Positions 7,287 through 13,946 of a stretch of DNA of 14,011 nt are shown here, one piece after another. A program made the translations under genes and the position numbers. The stretch is taken from positions 1 to 14,011 of the forward strand of contig UQDJ01000043.1 in NCBI GenBank assembly GCA_900539675.1, given 5' to 3'. Below the pieces are notes generated by a model. The model worked only from the letters and a program-made list of their open reading frames with translations. It made no database searches and was not told the origin of the DNA. Every line of letters starts with the position of its first letter. Position 1 is the first letter of the stretch. This DNA comes from an uncultured Coriobacteriaceae bacterium. Lineage in GTDB: Bacteria; Actinomycetota; Coriobacteriia; Coriobacteriales; Eggerthellaceae.

Positions 7287-7356
7287 GCGCTACTCCTTTC
7301 GGTGAGATCTGTAGCTGATCTCGAATTTAAATCGAACAATACTATGCTACGAATAA

Positions 7357-7375
7357 TAGTTAGTTTAACTAACTA
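7357..7375. promoter_or_regulatory. 19-bp palindrome upstream of the degV-fabT genes, candidate operator
   Basis: TAGTTAGTTTAACTAACTA is a perfect inverted repeat: 9-bp arms around a single central T. The size and AT-rich two-fold symmetry fit MarR-family operators. In the minus-strand direction a -10-like TATTAT overlaps its downstream edge, so binding there would block the degV promoter. The natural candidate protein is the FabT-like regulator encoded two genes down. The site does not match the known streptococcal FabT box exactly, so the link is inference. Confidence 0.6.
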
Positions 7376-7555
7376 AATGAAAGATAGAGATCGTCTCGCC
7401 TTCCGGCAAGGCTCAAACATGACTCACCACATATTCACCATAGGGGTATTTTGATCGTTTGAAGCAAACCGATTAACCAATCACGACACCGCTATTTCTC
7501 GCAGAAAGTATGTACGACATCATCCGTTGATCATAGCATCGGCAATTCGTATCGC

Positions 7556-7636
7556 CTGTTGGCAACGATGTTCTGTTAGCAACAATGCTCTGTTGGTAAC
7601 GATGTTCTGTTGGCAACGATGTTCTGTTGGTAAAGA
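7556..7636. repeat. 17-bp tandem repeat, about 4.8 copies
   Basis: The unit CTGTTGGCAACGATGTT starts at 7556, 7573, 7590 and 7607, with a partial fifth copy from 7624. Copies 1 and 4 are identical; copy 2 differs at three positions (CTGTTAGCAACAATGCT) and copy 3 at one. Each full unit carries a small GTTG-N-CAAC-type dyad. Units are contiguous without spacers, and 17 is not a multiple of three, which argues against a coding repeat. Confidence 0.92.
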
Positions 7637-7702
7637 GCGTTTTCTGCCCACAGTGACTGTTAATCGCATTACCTACTACCTTGCGACCGCTCCTACGCGA
7701 AA

Positions 7703-7742
7703 GCTAGCTGCAGCCAACTGCCTATTGGCTAGCAGCCCGCCA
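7703..7742 (-). terminator. Hairpin downstream of uvrB, possible weak terminator
   Basis: GCTGCAGCCAA (7707-7717) pairs with TTGGCTAGCAGC (7725-7736) with one bulged A and a 7-base loop. Flanking AGCTAGC copies could extend the pairing. It lies immediately after the uvrB stop in transcript direction, but only CUUUCG follows, so intrinsic termination is uncertain. Confidence 0.4.
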
Positions 7743-7743
7743 G

Positions 7744-9891
7744 CTAGCTACGACGGCCACCGCCATAGGAACTCTTACGCGATCCAAATGCGCTGCCCTT
7801 GCGAGCCGTCTTTTTCAAATCGCCCAAAATTGCCTCTTCAGATTTACCTTCAAGCTGAGCGCGTAACTGCACAATTTGGTCACGAACCGAAGCGGCACGT
7901 TCGAAATCCATGGCTGTGGAAGCTTCGAGCATTTCATCTTCCAACGCGCCAATCACGCGCAGAATTTCACTGCGCGAATATTCCGCCAAGTTAGCGTTGA
8001 CTTCATCTGCCGAACGCTGACCTTCATCGGTTTCCAGATAGTCGGTAATATCAGAAATATTCTTCCGAATAGTTTTCGGCACAATACCGTGAGCCTTATT
8101 AAAGGCCATCTGAATCTCACGACGACGCCGCGTCTCGTCGATGGCTTGCTTCATCGAATCCGTCATCTTATCCGCATACATAATAACCTGACCATGCGCA
8201 TTACGTGCCGCTCGTCCAATGGTCTGAATAAGGGAGCGATAATTGCGCAGAAAGCCCTCTTTATCGGCATCGAGAATGGCCACCAGCGATACTTCCGGCA
8301 AGTCCAGACCCTCACGCAGCAGGTTAATACCTACCAACACATCAAATTCGCCCTTGCGCAAATCACGCAAAATTTCGACGCGTTCCAAGGTGCCAATATC
8401 TGAGTGCATATAGCGTGCTCTCACACCCTGATCAAGTAAATGATCGGTTAGATCTTCTGCCATGCGTTTGGTAAGCGTTGTAATAAGCGTTCGTTCGTCC
8501 TTTGCAGCACGCTCTTTCGCCTCATCGATAATGTCATCGATCTGAGACATGATCGGACGTACATCAATTTCAGGATCCAACAAGCCAGTAGGTCGAATAA
8601 TCTGTTCAACCACCGCTTCACTGACCCGCTCTTCGTAGTCACCTGGCGTTGCAGACACATAGATAAACTGCGGGATACGCTCTTCAAATTCATCAAAACG
8701 AAGAGGACGATTGTCCAAGCAAGAAGGCAGGCGAAAGCCGTGTTCAGCCAACGTGATTTTGCGCGAACGATCGCCTTCATGCATGCCACGAATCTGTGGC
8801 ACCGTCACATGGCTTTCATCGATAAAGCAAATGAAATCACTCGGAAAATAATCAATAAGCGTATAGGGAGGCTCGCCCGGTTTGCGGCCATCTAAATGAC
8901 GCGAATAGTTTTCAATACCGGAGCAAAAGCCCATAGTCTCAATCATTTCCAGGTCGTAGGAAGTGCGCATTTCAAGACGTTGTGCCTCAAGCAGCTTACC
9001 CTCTTCCTTAAACTGCGCTAAGCGGCTCTGCAGCTCGTCTTGAATCGTTTTGATGGCATGCTCAATAGCAGGACGTGCGGCAACATAGTGCGATGCCGGC
9101 CAGATAGGCAAAGCTTCATAGGTATTAAGAACTTCACCGGTCACATTATCGATCTCAGCGATTTCATCAATCTCATCGCCCCAAAACTCAACGCGGACCG
9201 GATTGTCAGCATAGGGTGGAAAAATATCGAGCGAATCACCACGCACGCGAAATGTTCCGCGCTTCAATTCGTAATCGTTGCGATCGTACTGAATATCGAT
9301 CAGCTTGCGAATAAGCTCATCGCGATCCTGCTCAACCTCTTTATCTAAGAATACCGCCATGCCTGCATATTCCATCGGCGAGCCAATACCATAAATACAA
9401 GAAACTGACGCCACCACAATTACATCGCGACGCGAAAGCAGCGATGCCGTAGCAGCATGACGCAGCTTTTCTACTTCTTCATTGATAGAAGCATCCTTTT
9501 CGATAAAGGTATCCGTGGTAGGCACGTACGCTTCAGGCTGGTAGTAATCATAGTAGGAAACAAAATACACAACAGCATTGTTCGGGAAGAATTCGCGCAA
9601 TTCCGCTGCCAGCTGAGCAGCCAACGTCTTGTTGGGCGCTAAAACCAACGTGGGACGTTGTACCGCTTCAATAGTTTTAGCCATCGTGTATGTTTTGCCA
9701 GAACCGGTAACGCCCAACAGTGTTTGATAACGCATGCCCGATTCACTATTGTCGGTCAGCTGCTTGATGGCCTTGGGCTGATCACCTGCAGGTTCGTATG
9801 AAGACACCACTTTAAATGGCTGAGATGACAAACGCGCCATAGGCAGTTTGCCCTCCATAGCGTGTCCTTCAAGACTCTGAAGATGTGCCAT
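7744..9891 (-). CDS. uvrB: UvrABC system protein B
   Basis: This 715-residue helicase-fold ATPase is the damage-verifying subunit of nucleotide excision repair: it is loaded by UvrA and then recruits UvrC. Walker A is GVTGSGKT (60-67), and the damage-probing beta-hairpin is YYDYYQPEAYVPTTDTFIEKD-like at 113-133. The Walker B variant DESH is at 358-361, and motif VI QTIGRAARN is at 556-564. The C-terminal UVR domain that contacts UvrC is near 645-680 (ALEDEMLEAS...FERAASVRDQI). The last 20 residues are basic and Gly/Ser-rich. Three in-frame ATGs (residues 1, 12, 18) all have plausible ribosome-binding sites. Met1 has AAGGAG at seven bases, but homologues commonly begin near Met18. The gene starts 53 bases after coaE and probably shares its transcript. 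Confidence 0.98.
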   Translation of the reverse strand: MAHLQSLEGHAMEGKLPMARLSSQPFKVVSSYEPAGDQPKAIKQLTDNSESGMRYQTLLGVTGSGKTYTMAKTIEAVQRPTLVLAPNKTLAAQLAAELREFFPNNAVVYFVSYYDYYQPEAYVPTTDTFIEKDASINEEVEKLRHAATASLLSRRDVIVVASVSCIYGIGSPMEYAGMAVFLDKEVEQDRDELIRKLIDIQYDRNDYELKRGTFRVRGDSLDIFPPYADNPVRVEFWGDEIDEIAEIDNVTGEVLNTYEALPIWPASHYVAARPAIEHAIKTIQDELQSRLAQFKEEGKLLEAQRLEMRTSYDLEMIETMGFCSGIENYSRHLDGRKPGEPPYTLIDYFPSDFICFIDESHVTVPQIRGMHEGDRSRKITLAEHGFRLPSCLDNRPLRFDEFEERIPQFIYVSATPGDYEERVSEAVVEQIIRPTGLLDPEIDVRPIMSQIDDIIDEAKERAAKDERTLITTLTKRMAEDLTDHLLDQGVRARYMHSDIGTLERVEILRDLRKGEFDVLVGINLLREGLDLPEVSLVAILDADKEGFLRNYRSLIQTIGRAARNAHGQVIMYADKMTDSMKQAIDETRRRREIQMAFNKAHGIVPKTIRKNISDITDYLETDEGQRSADEVNANLAEYSRSEILRVIGALEDEMLEASTAMDFERAASVRDQIVQLRAQLEGKSEEAILGDLKKTARKGSAFGSRKSSYGGGRRS

Positions 9892-9944
9892 AGGTTTGCT
9901 CCTTTTCGGAATACTTGCTTTGCAGAGTCACTCACACACCAGCG

Positions 9945-10547
9945 CTACGATAGATGCGGTTCTACTTTGCTGGTCCAAAAATACTCAATAGCAGATTGGA
10001 ACTCTTCGATGGACCCATTATTGGTCAACACCACATCGGCAATAGCGATGCGCTTTGATTCTGGAACCTGGCTCGCTAAGCGGTTGCGCGCATCTTCTTC
10101 AGAAAAACCACGCGATTCCATTAAGCGTTTGATACGCACTTCGGGAGAGGTGGTAACCGCCACCACCATATCGGCGTGCTTATAGAAATCATCGCGCCCA
10201 TCAAGGATAGCCATTTCCAGCACCACCAGTGTATGCGTTTTACCTTCTTCGGCAATATGACGCAAGCAACCCTCATACAGGCGAGGCTGTGTAATAGCAT
10301 CCATCTTCGCGGTAGCCTCAGGAGATGCAAACGCCTTAGCCGCAAGCGCAGAACGGATAACCTCGCCCTGATCATCTAAGATGTCATCACCAAATGCCGC
10401 AGTAAGCTCTGCCTTCATTTCAACGTTGTGCAAGTTCTCATGACCTACTTCATCGGCCAAGACCACGCCCGCACCCTTTTCAGCCAGAAACTTTACCAGC
10501 GTAGATTTACCTGACCCAATGCCGCCAGTAACAAAGATTGAAAACAT
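9945..10547 (-). CDS. coaE: Dephospho-CoA kinase
   Basis: This P-loop kinase phosphorylates the 3'-hydroxyl of dephospho-CoA, the last step of CoA synthesis. With the start at ATG 10547 it has 200 residues and begins MFSIFVTGGIGSGKST, with the Walker A motif at 8-16 right after the first strand, as in the family. ADEVGHE follows the second strand, and VVLEMAILDG and the RLMESRGFSEEDARNRLASQ lid region are typical of CoaE. The frame can be extended to a GTG at 10568, but no ribosome-binding site precedes that codon, whereas AAGGGTGG lies before ATG 10547. It is followed by uvrB after 53 bases, matching the actinobacterial rpsA-coaE-uvrB neighbourhood, although two genes separate it here from rpsA. 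Confidence 0.95.
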   Translation of the reverse strand: MFSIFVTGGIGSGKSTLVKFLAEKGAGVVLADEVGHENLHNVEMKAELTAAFGDDILDDQGEVIRSALAAKAFASPEATAKMDAITQPRLYEGCLRHIAEEGKTHTLVVLEMAILDGRDDFYKHADMVVAVTTSPEVRIKRLMESRGFSEEDARNRLASQVPESKRIAIADVVLTNNGSIEEFQSAIEYFWTSKVEPHLS

Positions 10548-10595
10548 GAAGCCACCCTTATCGCTCACATTTAAACACGACTAGTTACGCTCTGT

Positions 10596-10625
10596 ATCGT
10601 AGCAAAATTAGTATCGCGCCATCAA
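10596..10625 (-). promoter_or_regulatory. Candidate coaE-uvrB promoter
   Basis: On the minus strand TTGATG (10625-10620) and TACGAT (10601-10596) are separated by 18 bases, and TG one base before the -10 gives an extended -10 element. The predicted start would leave a leader of about 40 bases. The -35 overlaps the U-run of the preceding terminator. Match to consensus is moderate. Confidence 0.4.
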
Positions 10626-10653
10626 AAACAGGCCTGCACTGTACAGGCCTGTT
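10622..10653 (-). terminator. Intrinsic terminator after the DUF4177-like gene
   Basis: A perfect 10-bp stem (AACAGGCCTG at 10627-10636, CAGGCCTGTT at 10644-10653) with a 7-base loop is followed, in the minus-strand transcript, by UUUUUGAUGG. It separates the regulator unit from coaE and lies about 160 bases beyond the 66-residue gene. Confidence 0.85.
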
Positions 10654-10810
10654 GACAGAAGGTTTCTGCGATCGTGTGCCCAGCCGATCAAATACCGGCT
10701 GCTAGGATTGTGGCATCCATGCCCTATTTCCCACATTAGCGCTTTATGTCCAGCATTCGCACATTGCTAGCATGCTACGTTCATGCCAGTTATTCAGAAT
10801 ATTCTGCCTG

Positions 10811-11011
10811 TTATTCAGGATCATGCTCTTCTTTTTGGAACACCAAATCAATGACAAGCGTTTTTCCCGTAGGACCAAATTTCACCGGAATATAGCCCCT
10901 ATAGGTAAAACCACGTTCAGCATACTGTTCAATAATGGGGCGATATCCTGCCAATTCCGCATTCCAAGCCGGATTATTCTCTAAATCAAGCGTGGCAAAT
11001 TCCGTCGTCAT
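10811..11011 (-). CDS. Small protein, DUF4177-like
   Basis: This gene encodes 66 residues from ATG 11011, with AAGGAG seven bases upstream. The frame is open further back (to 11149), but that part overlaps the preceding regulator gene and lacks a ribosome-binding site. The sequence has a helix (residues 16-31, ELAGYRPIIEQYAERGF) followed by beta-prone segments (YRGYIPVKF, KTLVIDLVFQKE). This resembles small DUF4177-type proteins, in which a helix ending in an A-x-x-G-[FW] turn precedes a two-strand hairpin; the match is by eye only. It starts 10 bases after the stop of the XRE-AbrB regulator, so the two are co-transcribed. No signal peptide, membrane segment or catalytic motif is visible, and function is unknown. 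Confidence 0.75.
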   Translation of the reverse strand: MTTEFATLDLENNPAWNAELAGYRPIIEQYAERGFTYRGYIPVKFGPTGKTLVIDLVFQKEEHDPE

Positions 11012-11021
11012 ACTGTTCTCC

Positions 11022-11486
11022 TTATAACGATTGATTGTCTTCTTCAGGAGAGATACGCTTTTGAGCTGCTTTGATGGCGCCAATAAAGGGCTCAAAAGAA
11101 GACAGGACATTCTCAACACTTTGAAGCGCAATGCCTTGCGATTCGTCACCCAATACCAAAAGTTCGCTACCAGGTGTCAGATTAAATACTTCGCGTGCTT
11201 TCTTGGGAATAACAATTTGACCACGTTCCCCCACGCGCACGACACCAAAGATATACAAACCTGCCGGCGGCACCGGATAGCCCGTGGCACCATCATCATG
11301 AGAGACCAAATCATCCAGCGAAACATCAAAAAGCGCAGAGAGAGCCCGGGCATTAGTCAAGTCCGGTAACGACTCTCCCGACTCCCATTTAGCAACGGTC
11401 TGACGAGCTACCCCGAGATGCTCTGCGAGCTGCTCCTGTGTCATAGCATGGCGCAACCGAAGGGTTTGAATGTTCTGAGAAATCAT
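11022..11486 (-). CDS. XRE-family HTH / AbrB (SpoVT) fusion regulator
   Basis: This gene encodes 154 residues from ATG 11486. An earlier ATG at 11495 sits one base after the AGGAGG site and is too close; the second ATG is at ten bases and is preferred. Residues 6-58 form a Cro/cI-type HTH: MTQEQLAEHLGVARQTVAKWE followed by SGESLPDLTNARALSALFDVSLDDL. Residues 78-120 form an AbrB swapped-hairpin domain (VVRVGERGQIVIPKKAREVFNLTPGSELLVLGD pattern). Both domains bind DNA, so this is a dual-domain transcription factor of a type seen in Clostridia and Coriobacteria. A palindrome overlapping its promoter suggests self-repression. The last 30 residues are charged and helical. The downstream partner is the 66-residue DUF4177-like gene. 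The regulated genes beyond this unit cannot be told from the sequence. Confidence 0.88.
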   Translation of the reverse strand: MISQNIQTLRLRHAMTQEQLAEHLGVARQTVAKWESGESLPDLTNARALSALFDVSLDDLVSHDDGATGYPVPPAGLYIFGVVRVGERGQIVIPKKAREVFNLTPGSELLVLGDESQGIALQSVENVLSSFEPFIGAIKAAQKRISPEEDNQSL

Positions 11487-11546
11487 ATGATTCATACCTC
11501 CTAGAAGCAGTATGGCTGGGATTATTCCGGCATTCTAGCAAGCGAA

Positions 11547-11574
11547 ATTATCATTTGTGAGCCTTTTATGTCAT
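11547..11574 (-). promoter_or_regulatory. Promoter of the XRE-AbrB unit
   Basis: On the minus strand ATGACA (11574-11569) and GATAAT (11552-11547) are 16 bases apart, each five of six to consensus. The -35 lies within the downstream arm of the palindrome at 11563-11592, and transcription would start about 55 bases before the coding start. Confidence 0.65.
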
Positions 11575-11592
11575 CTTATGGTGACATAAAAG
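11563..11592. promoter_or_regulatory. Palindromic operator candidate over the XRE-AbrB promoter
   Basis: CTTTTATGTCA (11563-11573) and TGACATAAAAG (11582-11592) are perfect 11-bp arms around an 8-base spacer. The left arm covers the -35 box of the regulator's own promoter. Binding of the XRE-AbrB protein here would give autorepression. There is no U-run after the stem on either strand, so a terminator is unlikely. Confidence 0.7.
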
Positions 11593-11610
11593 CTGTAACG
11601 GGGCTCATAC

Positions 11611-11658
11611 AAAACAATCCCCGCAGGCTCACCTATGAAAGGTAAACCTACGGGGATT
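11611..11658 (-). terminator. Intrinsic terminator after rpsA
   Basis: In the minus-strand transcript AAUCCCCGUAGG pairs with CCUGCGGGGAUU (12 pairs including one G-U), with inner ACCU/AGGU pairing in the loop, followed by GUUUUGU. It begins 43 bases after the rpsA stop. Confidence 0.82.
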
Positions 11659-11700
11659 TAAAAAAGTTCAGTTGTTTATTCGCGCCTTGAGGCAGATAAA

Positions 11701-12864
11701 CTATTCAGCAGGCTTTTCAGCTGCAGGCTTTGGTTCGGGCTCAGCAACAGCAATTTCCAGACCCAAATCTTCAGCAGCTGCCTTCATGGACAAGGAAATG
11801 CGACGACGCTCTACGTTTACGTCCATAACCTTAACCTTAACGGTGTCGCCCACATGCACAACCTGTGCAGGAGAGTCAATATGCTTCTGAGCCATCTCAG
11901 AAATATGAACCAGACCCTCAACGTTATCGCCCAGCTCGATGAATGCGCCGAACGGAACAATCTTGGTAACCTTGCCATCAACAATGGTGCCTACCGGGTA
12001 GGTTTCAACAAGCTTCGTCCAAGGATCTTCCGTGGTCTGCTTCAAGCCCAAGGAGATGCGCTCGCGCTGCAAGTCAACATCGAGAACCTCAACCTCAACT
12101 TCTTCGCCAACCTTAACAACCTCGGAAGGATGATTTACATGGCTCCAAGAAAGCTCAGAGATGTGAATCAGACCGTCGATACCACCCAGGTCAACGAATG
12201 CACCAAAGTCAACGATAGAGGAAACGGTGCCCTTCAGGCGCATGCCCTTAGACAGCTTCTCCAAGATTTCAGCGCGCTCGTTCTTGCGGCCTTCTTCGAG
12301 CAGAACACGACGAGAAAGAACAACGTTGTTGCGGTTGCGATCCATCTCGATAACGCGAGCTTCGATTTCGGTGCCCAGATATGCAGACAGATCCTTAACA
12401 CGACGAAGGTCAACCAAAGAAGCAGGCAAGAAGCCGCGCAGACCGATATCCAGAATCAAGCCGCCCTTAACAACTTCGATAACTTCACCGGTGACAACTT
12501 CACCCTTCTTGAACTTCTCTTCAACCTGAATCCACGCACGTTCGTACTCAGCACGCTTCTTGGAAAGAATCAGACGACCGTCCTTGTCTTCCTTCTGCAG
12601 TACCAATGCCTCAATCTTGTCGCCCAGGTTTACCACCTCGGAAGGATCTGCGTCCTTGCGAATGGAAAGCTCACGAGCAGGGATAACGCCCTCGCTCTTA
12701 AAGCCAATGTCAACGAGAACTTCATCATGCTCAATCTTGACGACGGTACCGTCGATGAGATCACCCTCGTCAAAGTCGGTCAAGGTACCATCGATCATCT
12801 TGTTCATTTCGTCGTCGGAAATGTCCTGAAAATCGATGACGGAGGTGTTCTTAATTTCGGTCAA
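11701..12864 (-). CDS. rpsA: 30S ribosomal protein S1
   Basis: This 387-residue protein has four S1 RNA-binding (OB-fold) repeats at about 34-103, 120-186, 206-275 and 292-361. The last two are the most canonical (GTVSSIVDFGAFVDLGGIDGLIHISELS and KVTKIVPFGAFIELGD types). Proteobacterial S1 has six repeats; four is common in actinobacteria and Firmicutes. S1 helps the 30S subunit bind and unfold mRNA. The C-terminal 20 residues are Ala/Glu/Pro/Lys-rich. The start codon is TTG 12864: AAAGGGG lies six bases upstream and no in-frame ATG or GTG fits better. The conserved actinobacterial neighbour coaE is separated from it here by a two-gene unit. Confidence 0.96.
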   Translation of the reverse strand: MTEIKNTSVIDFQDISDDEMNKMIDGTLTDFDEGDLIDGTVVKIEHDEVLVDIGFKSEGVIPARELSIRKDADPSEVVNLGDKIEALVLQKEDKDGRLILSKKRAEYERAWIQVEEKFKKGEVVTGEVIEVVKGGLILDIGLRGFLPASLVDLRRVKDLSAYLGTEIEARVIEMDRNRNNVVLSRRVLLEEGRKNERAEILEKLSKGMRLKGTVSSIVDFGAFVDLGGIDGLIHISELSWSHVNHPSEVVKVGEEVEVEVLDVDLQRERISLGLKQTTEDPWTKLVETYPVGTIVDGKVTKIVPFGAFIELGDNVEGLVHISEMAQKHIDSPAQVVHVGDTVKVKVMDVNVERRRISLSMKAAAEDLGLEIAVAEPEPKPAAEKPAE

Positions 12865-13183
12865 AATGGACCCCTTTCAAAAATGTATCGGGGACCCTTC
12901 GTACGTGTTTGCGGTTAAACAATTACCATGCGTGCTACGCGTATAACTATGCGCCAACAGCAAACATGTCTCGGGGGCCTATAATTTCCTGTCTACCCTC
13001 TTGGCAGACTTGACGAGTATACCATACGGCCATTTTATCGGGAGCTATGTCTCGACCGATTTTGAAGTATTTTTCCATTGTTTTACCGAGCTGTAACTTA
13101 ACAAGGATTCTTGTCATATTTCTCGACCATCCGATCGACTCCGGACACATGGTTTGCCTGCATATTGGTCATTTCAGAGTCAA
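12865..13183. other. Gene-poor stretch upstream of rpsA (leader and promoter region)
   Basis: These 319 bases separate the membrane-protein gene from rpsA. On the minus strand an extended -10 (TGG then TATACT, 13024-13016) could start a leader of about 145 bases, but no good -35 is seen. Near the rpsA start, CCCC (12893-12890) could pair with the GGGG of the ribosome-binding site (12874-12871), a weak candidate for translational control. An open frame of 67 codons at 12947-13150 has no ribosome-binding site and is not called. Confidence 0.5.
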
Positions 13184-13735
13184 TTACAGATTCTGAAGCA
13201 GAGGAATGATGAACAGATAGAACAAAAACATACCAATTGCTGCAATGATGATGCCGGCAACGTTTCGGATATTCAGCTTTGCCTGAGCATAGGGGCAGTG
13301 CTTTGCATTCATCGAGGTATAAGCCTCATTCGCATGCTGATGGTCTTTCTGTCTCGTCTGCTTGTTGGCCCAAATAACCATGTAGAAGGAGAAAAGAATG
13401 ATGGCAATAAAACCAGCTGCAATACCGAAACTCGCTGCGGTGCAAACAGCATCGATAGTAGCTTGGCCACCAAGAATTAACGCTGCAATACAAAAACAGA
13501 CAAGTGCAGCTAAAACTGATGCAATCGCAGCCCTTTTACCTAAACCGTCCTGAAATGTACTGCCCTGCTCTTCAGAAGCAGCCAAAAGATTGCCAGGGAT
13601 CAAAGCCAACCACTTGCCGCGCCAAAACATGTGACCCACCAGCATAAAACCCATCATAAACAACAAGAAAAGAGCAGCAACAACAATTCCAGACGCACTG
13701 ACACCAGCGTCCAAAAAGTCATAATGAGCTTCCAC
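13184..13735 (-). CDS. Small four-helix membrane protein of unknown function
   Basis: I start this at GTG 13735 (183 residues), which has GAAAGG eight bases upstream. The frame extends to an ATG at 13786, but that ATG lacks a ribosome-binding site and would include a palindrome. Predicted membrane helices lie at about 15-38, 68-88, 100-122 and 157-179. Between the first two is a short loop RGKWLALIPGNLLAASEEQ and a charged helix. The segment 123-156 is a polar loop with His, Cys and Lys. The GKxxxLIPG pattern after the first helix faintly recalls DUF3784-type proteins, but I cannot assign a family. It stands alone between the tRNA terminator and the rpsA leader, with no partner gene. Confidence 0.75.
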   Translation of the reverse strand: MEAHYDFLDAGVSASGIVVAALFLLFMMGFMLVGHMFWRGKWLALIPGNLLAASEEQGSTFQDGLGKRAAIASVLAALVCFCIAALILGGQATIDAVCTAASFGIAAGFIAIILFSFYMVIWANKQTRQKDHQHANEAYTSMNAKHCPYAQAKLNIRNVAGIIIAAIGMFLFYLFIIPLLQNL

Positions 13736-13768
13736 GTTCTTTTCCTTTCCGTATAGGCGAAACACTTC

Positions 13769-13783
13769 ATCACAGGCTGTGAT
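13769..13783. promoter_or_regulatory. 15-bp palindrome upstream of the membrane-protein gene
   Basis: ATCACAG, a central G, then CTGTGAT form a perfect inverted repeat with 7-bp arms, 33 bases upstream of the chosen start. It may be an operator. No convincing -35/-10 pair is visible next to it. Confidence 0.4.
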
Positions 13784-13825
13784 CATGTGTTCGTGTCATA
13801 AGCCCTGGGTGCGCCTTATATAAAC

Positions 13826-13850
13826 AAAAAGCCGTTCGGCAGAACGGCTT
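13826..13850 (-). terminator. Intrinsic terminator after the tRNA genes
   Basis: AAGCCGTTC and GAACGGCTT form a perfect 9-bp stem with a 4-base loop. In the minus-strand transcript it is followed by UUUG, and the two stem-end U's make it a run of five. It lies 8 bases beyond the tRNA-Gly CCA end. Confidence 0.9.
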
Positions 13851-13858
13851 GAAACAAC

Positions 13859-13932
13859 TGGAGCGGGTGACGGGAATCGAACCCGCGTGACCAGCTTGGA
13901 AGGCTGGAGTTCTACCATTGAACTACACCCGC
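13859..13932 (-). tRNA. tRNA-Gly (TCC), CCA encoded
   Basis: This is a 74-base cloverleaf. The acceptor stem is GCGGGTG/CACCCGC, the D-arm is GTTCAATGGTAGAAC, and the anticodon stem-loop is CCAGC-CTTCCAA-GCTGG with anticodon TCC. The T-arm is CGGGTTCGATTCCCG, the discriminator is U and the CCA is encoded. It lies 14 bases after the tRNA-Pro gene, so the two are co-transcribed. Confidence 0.96.
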
Positions 13933-13946
13933 GTATAAATAAAAAA

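Larger units (their letters stand above)
7287..7743. other. 457-base gap between uvrB and degV without a supported gene
   Basis: No convincing coding region is present. It holds, in transcript order, a hairpin just after uvrB (7703-7742), a 17-bp tandem repeat (7556-7636), a small imperfect hairpin at 7454-7473, a 5-bp-stem hairpin at 7398-7412 (GCCTT/AAGGC) and the 19-bp palindrome at 7357-7375. The stretch probably contains the end of the uvrB transcript and the degV promoter. Confidence 0.7.

Noticed and set aside
7556..7636. CRISPR-like array
   Set aside because: The 17-bp units are directly adjacent with no spacers, and no cas gene is present.
7527..7994. Plus-strand open frame of 155 codons
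   Set aside because: It runs through the tandem repeat and into the uvrB 3' end on the opposite strand, has a low-complexity product and no ribosome-binding site.
10768..10806. Short palindromes TAGCATGCTA and CAGAATATTCTG and a repeated TTATTCAG after the DUF4177-like gene
   Set aside because: They are too short to separate from chance and have no U-run or promoter context; the terminator at 10622-10653 already explains the gene end.
10811..11486. Toxin-antitoxin pair
   Set aside because: XRE and AbrB domains occur in antitoxins, but the 66-residue partner has no toxin fold or catalytic motif I can see, and the regulator comes first with its own operator. Kept as a regulator unit only.
11854..12918. 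Plus-strand open frame of 354 codons opposite rpsA
   Set aside because: It is a mirror frame of a strongly biased gene; the product is Asn/Leu-rich without any domain, and rpsA on the other strand is certain.
12980..12985. Perfect TATAAT on the plus strand
   Set aside because: There is no -35 at the right distance and no plus-strand gene downstream, so it is probably chance in AT-rich sequence.
12947..13150. Minus-strand open frame of 67 codons upstream of rpsA
   Set aside because: There is no ribosome-binding site at either candidate ATG, no recognisable family and no conserved spacing to rpsA; treated as leader sequence.
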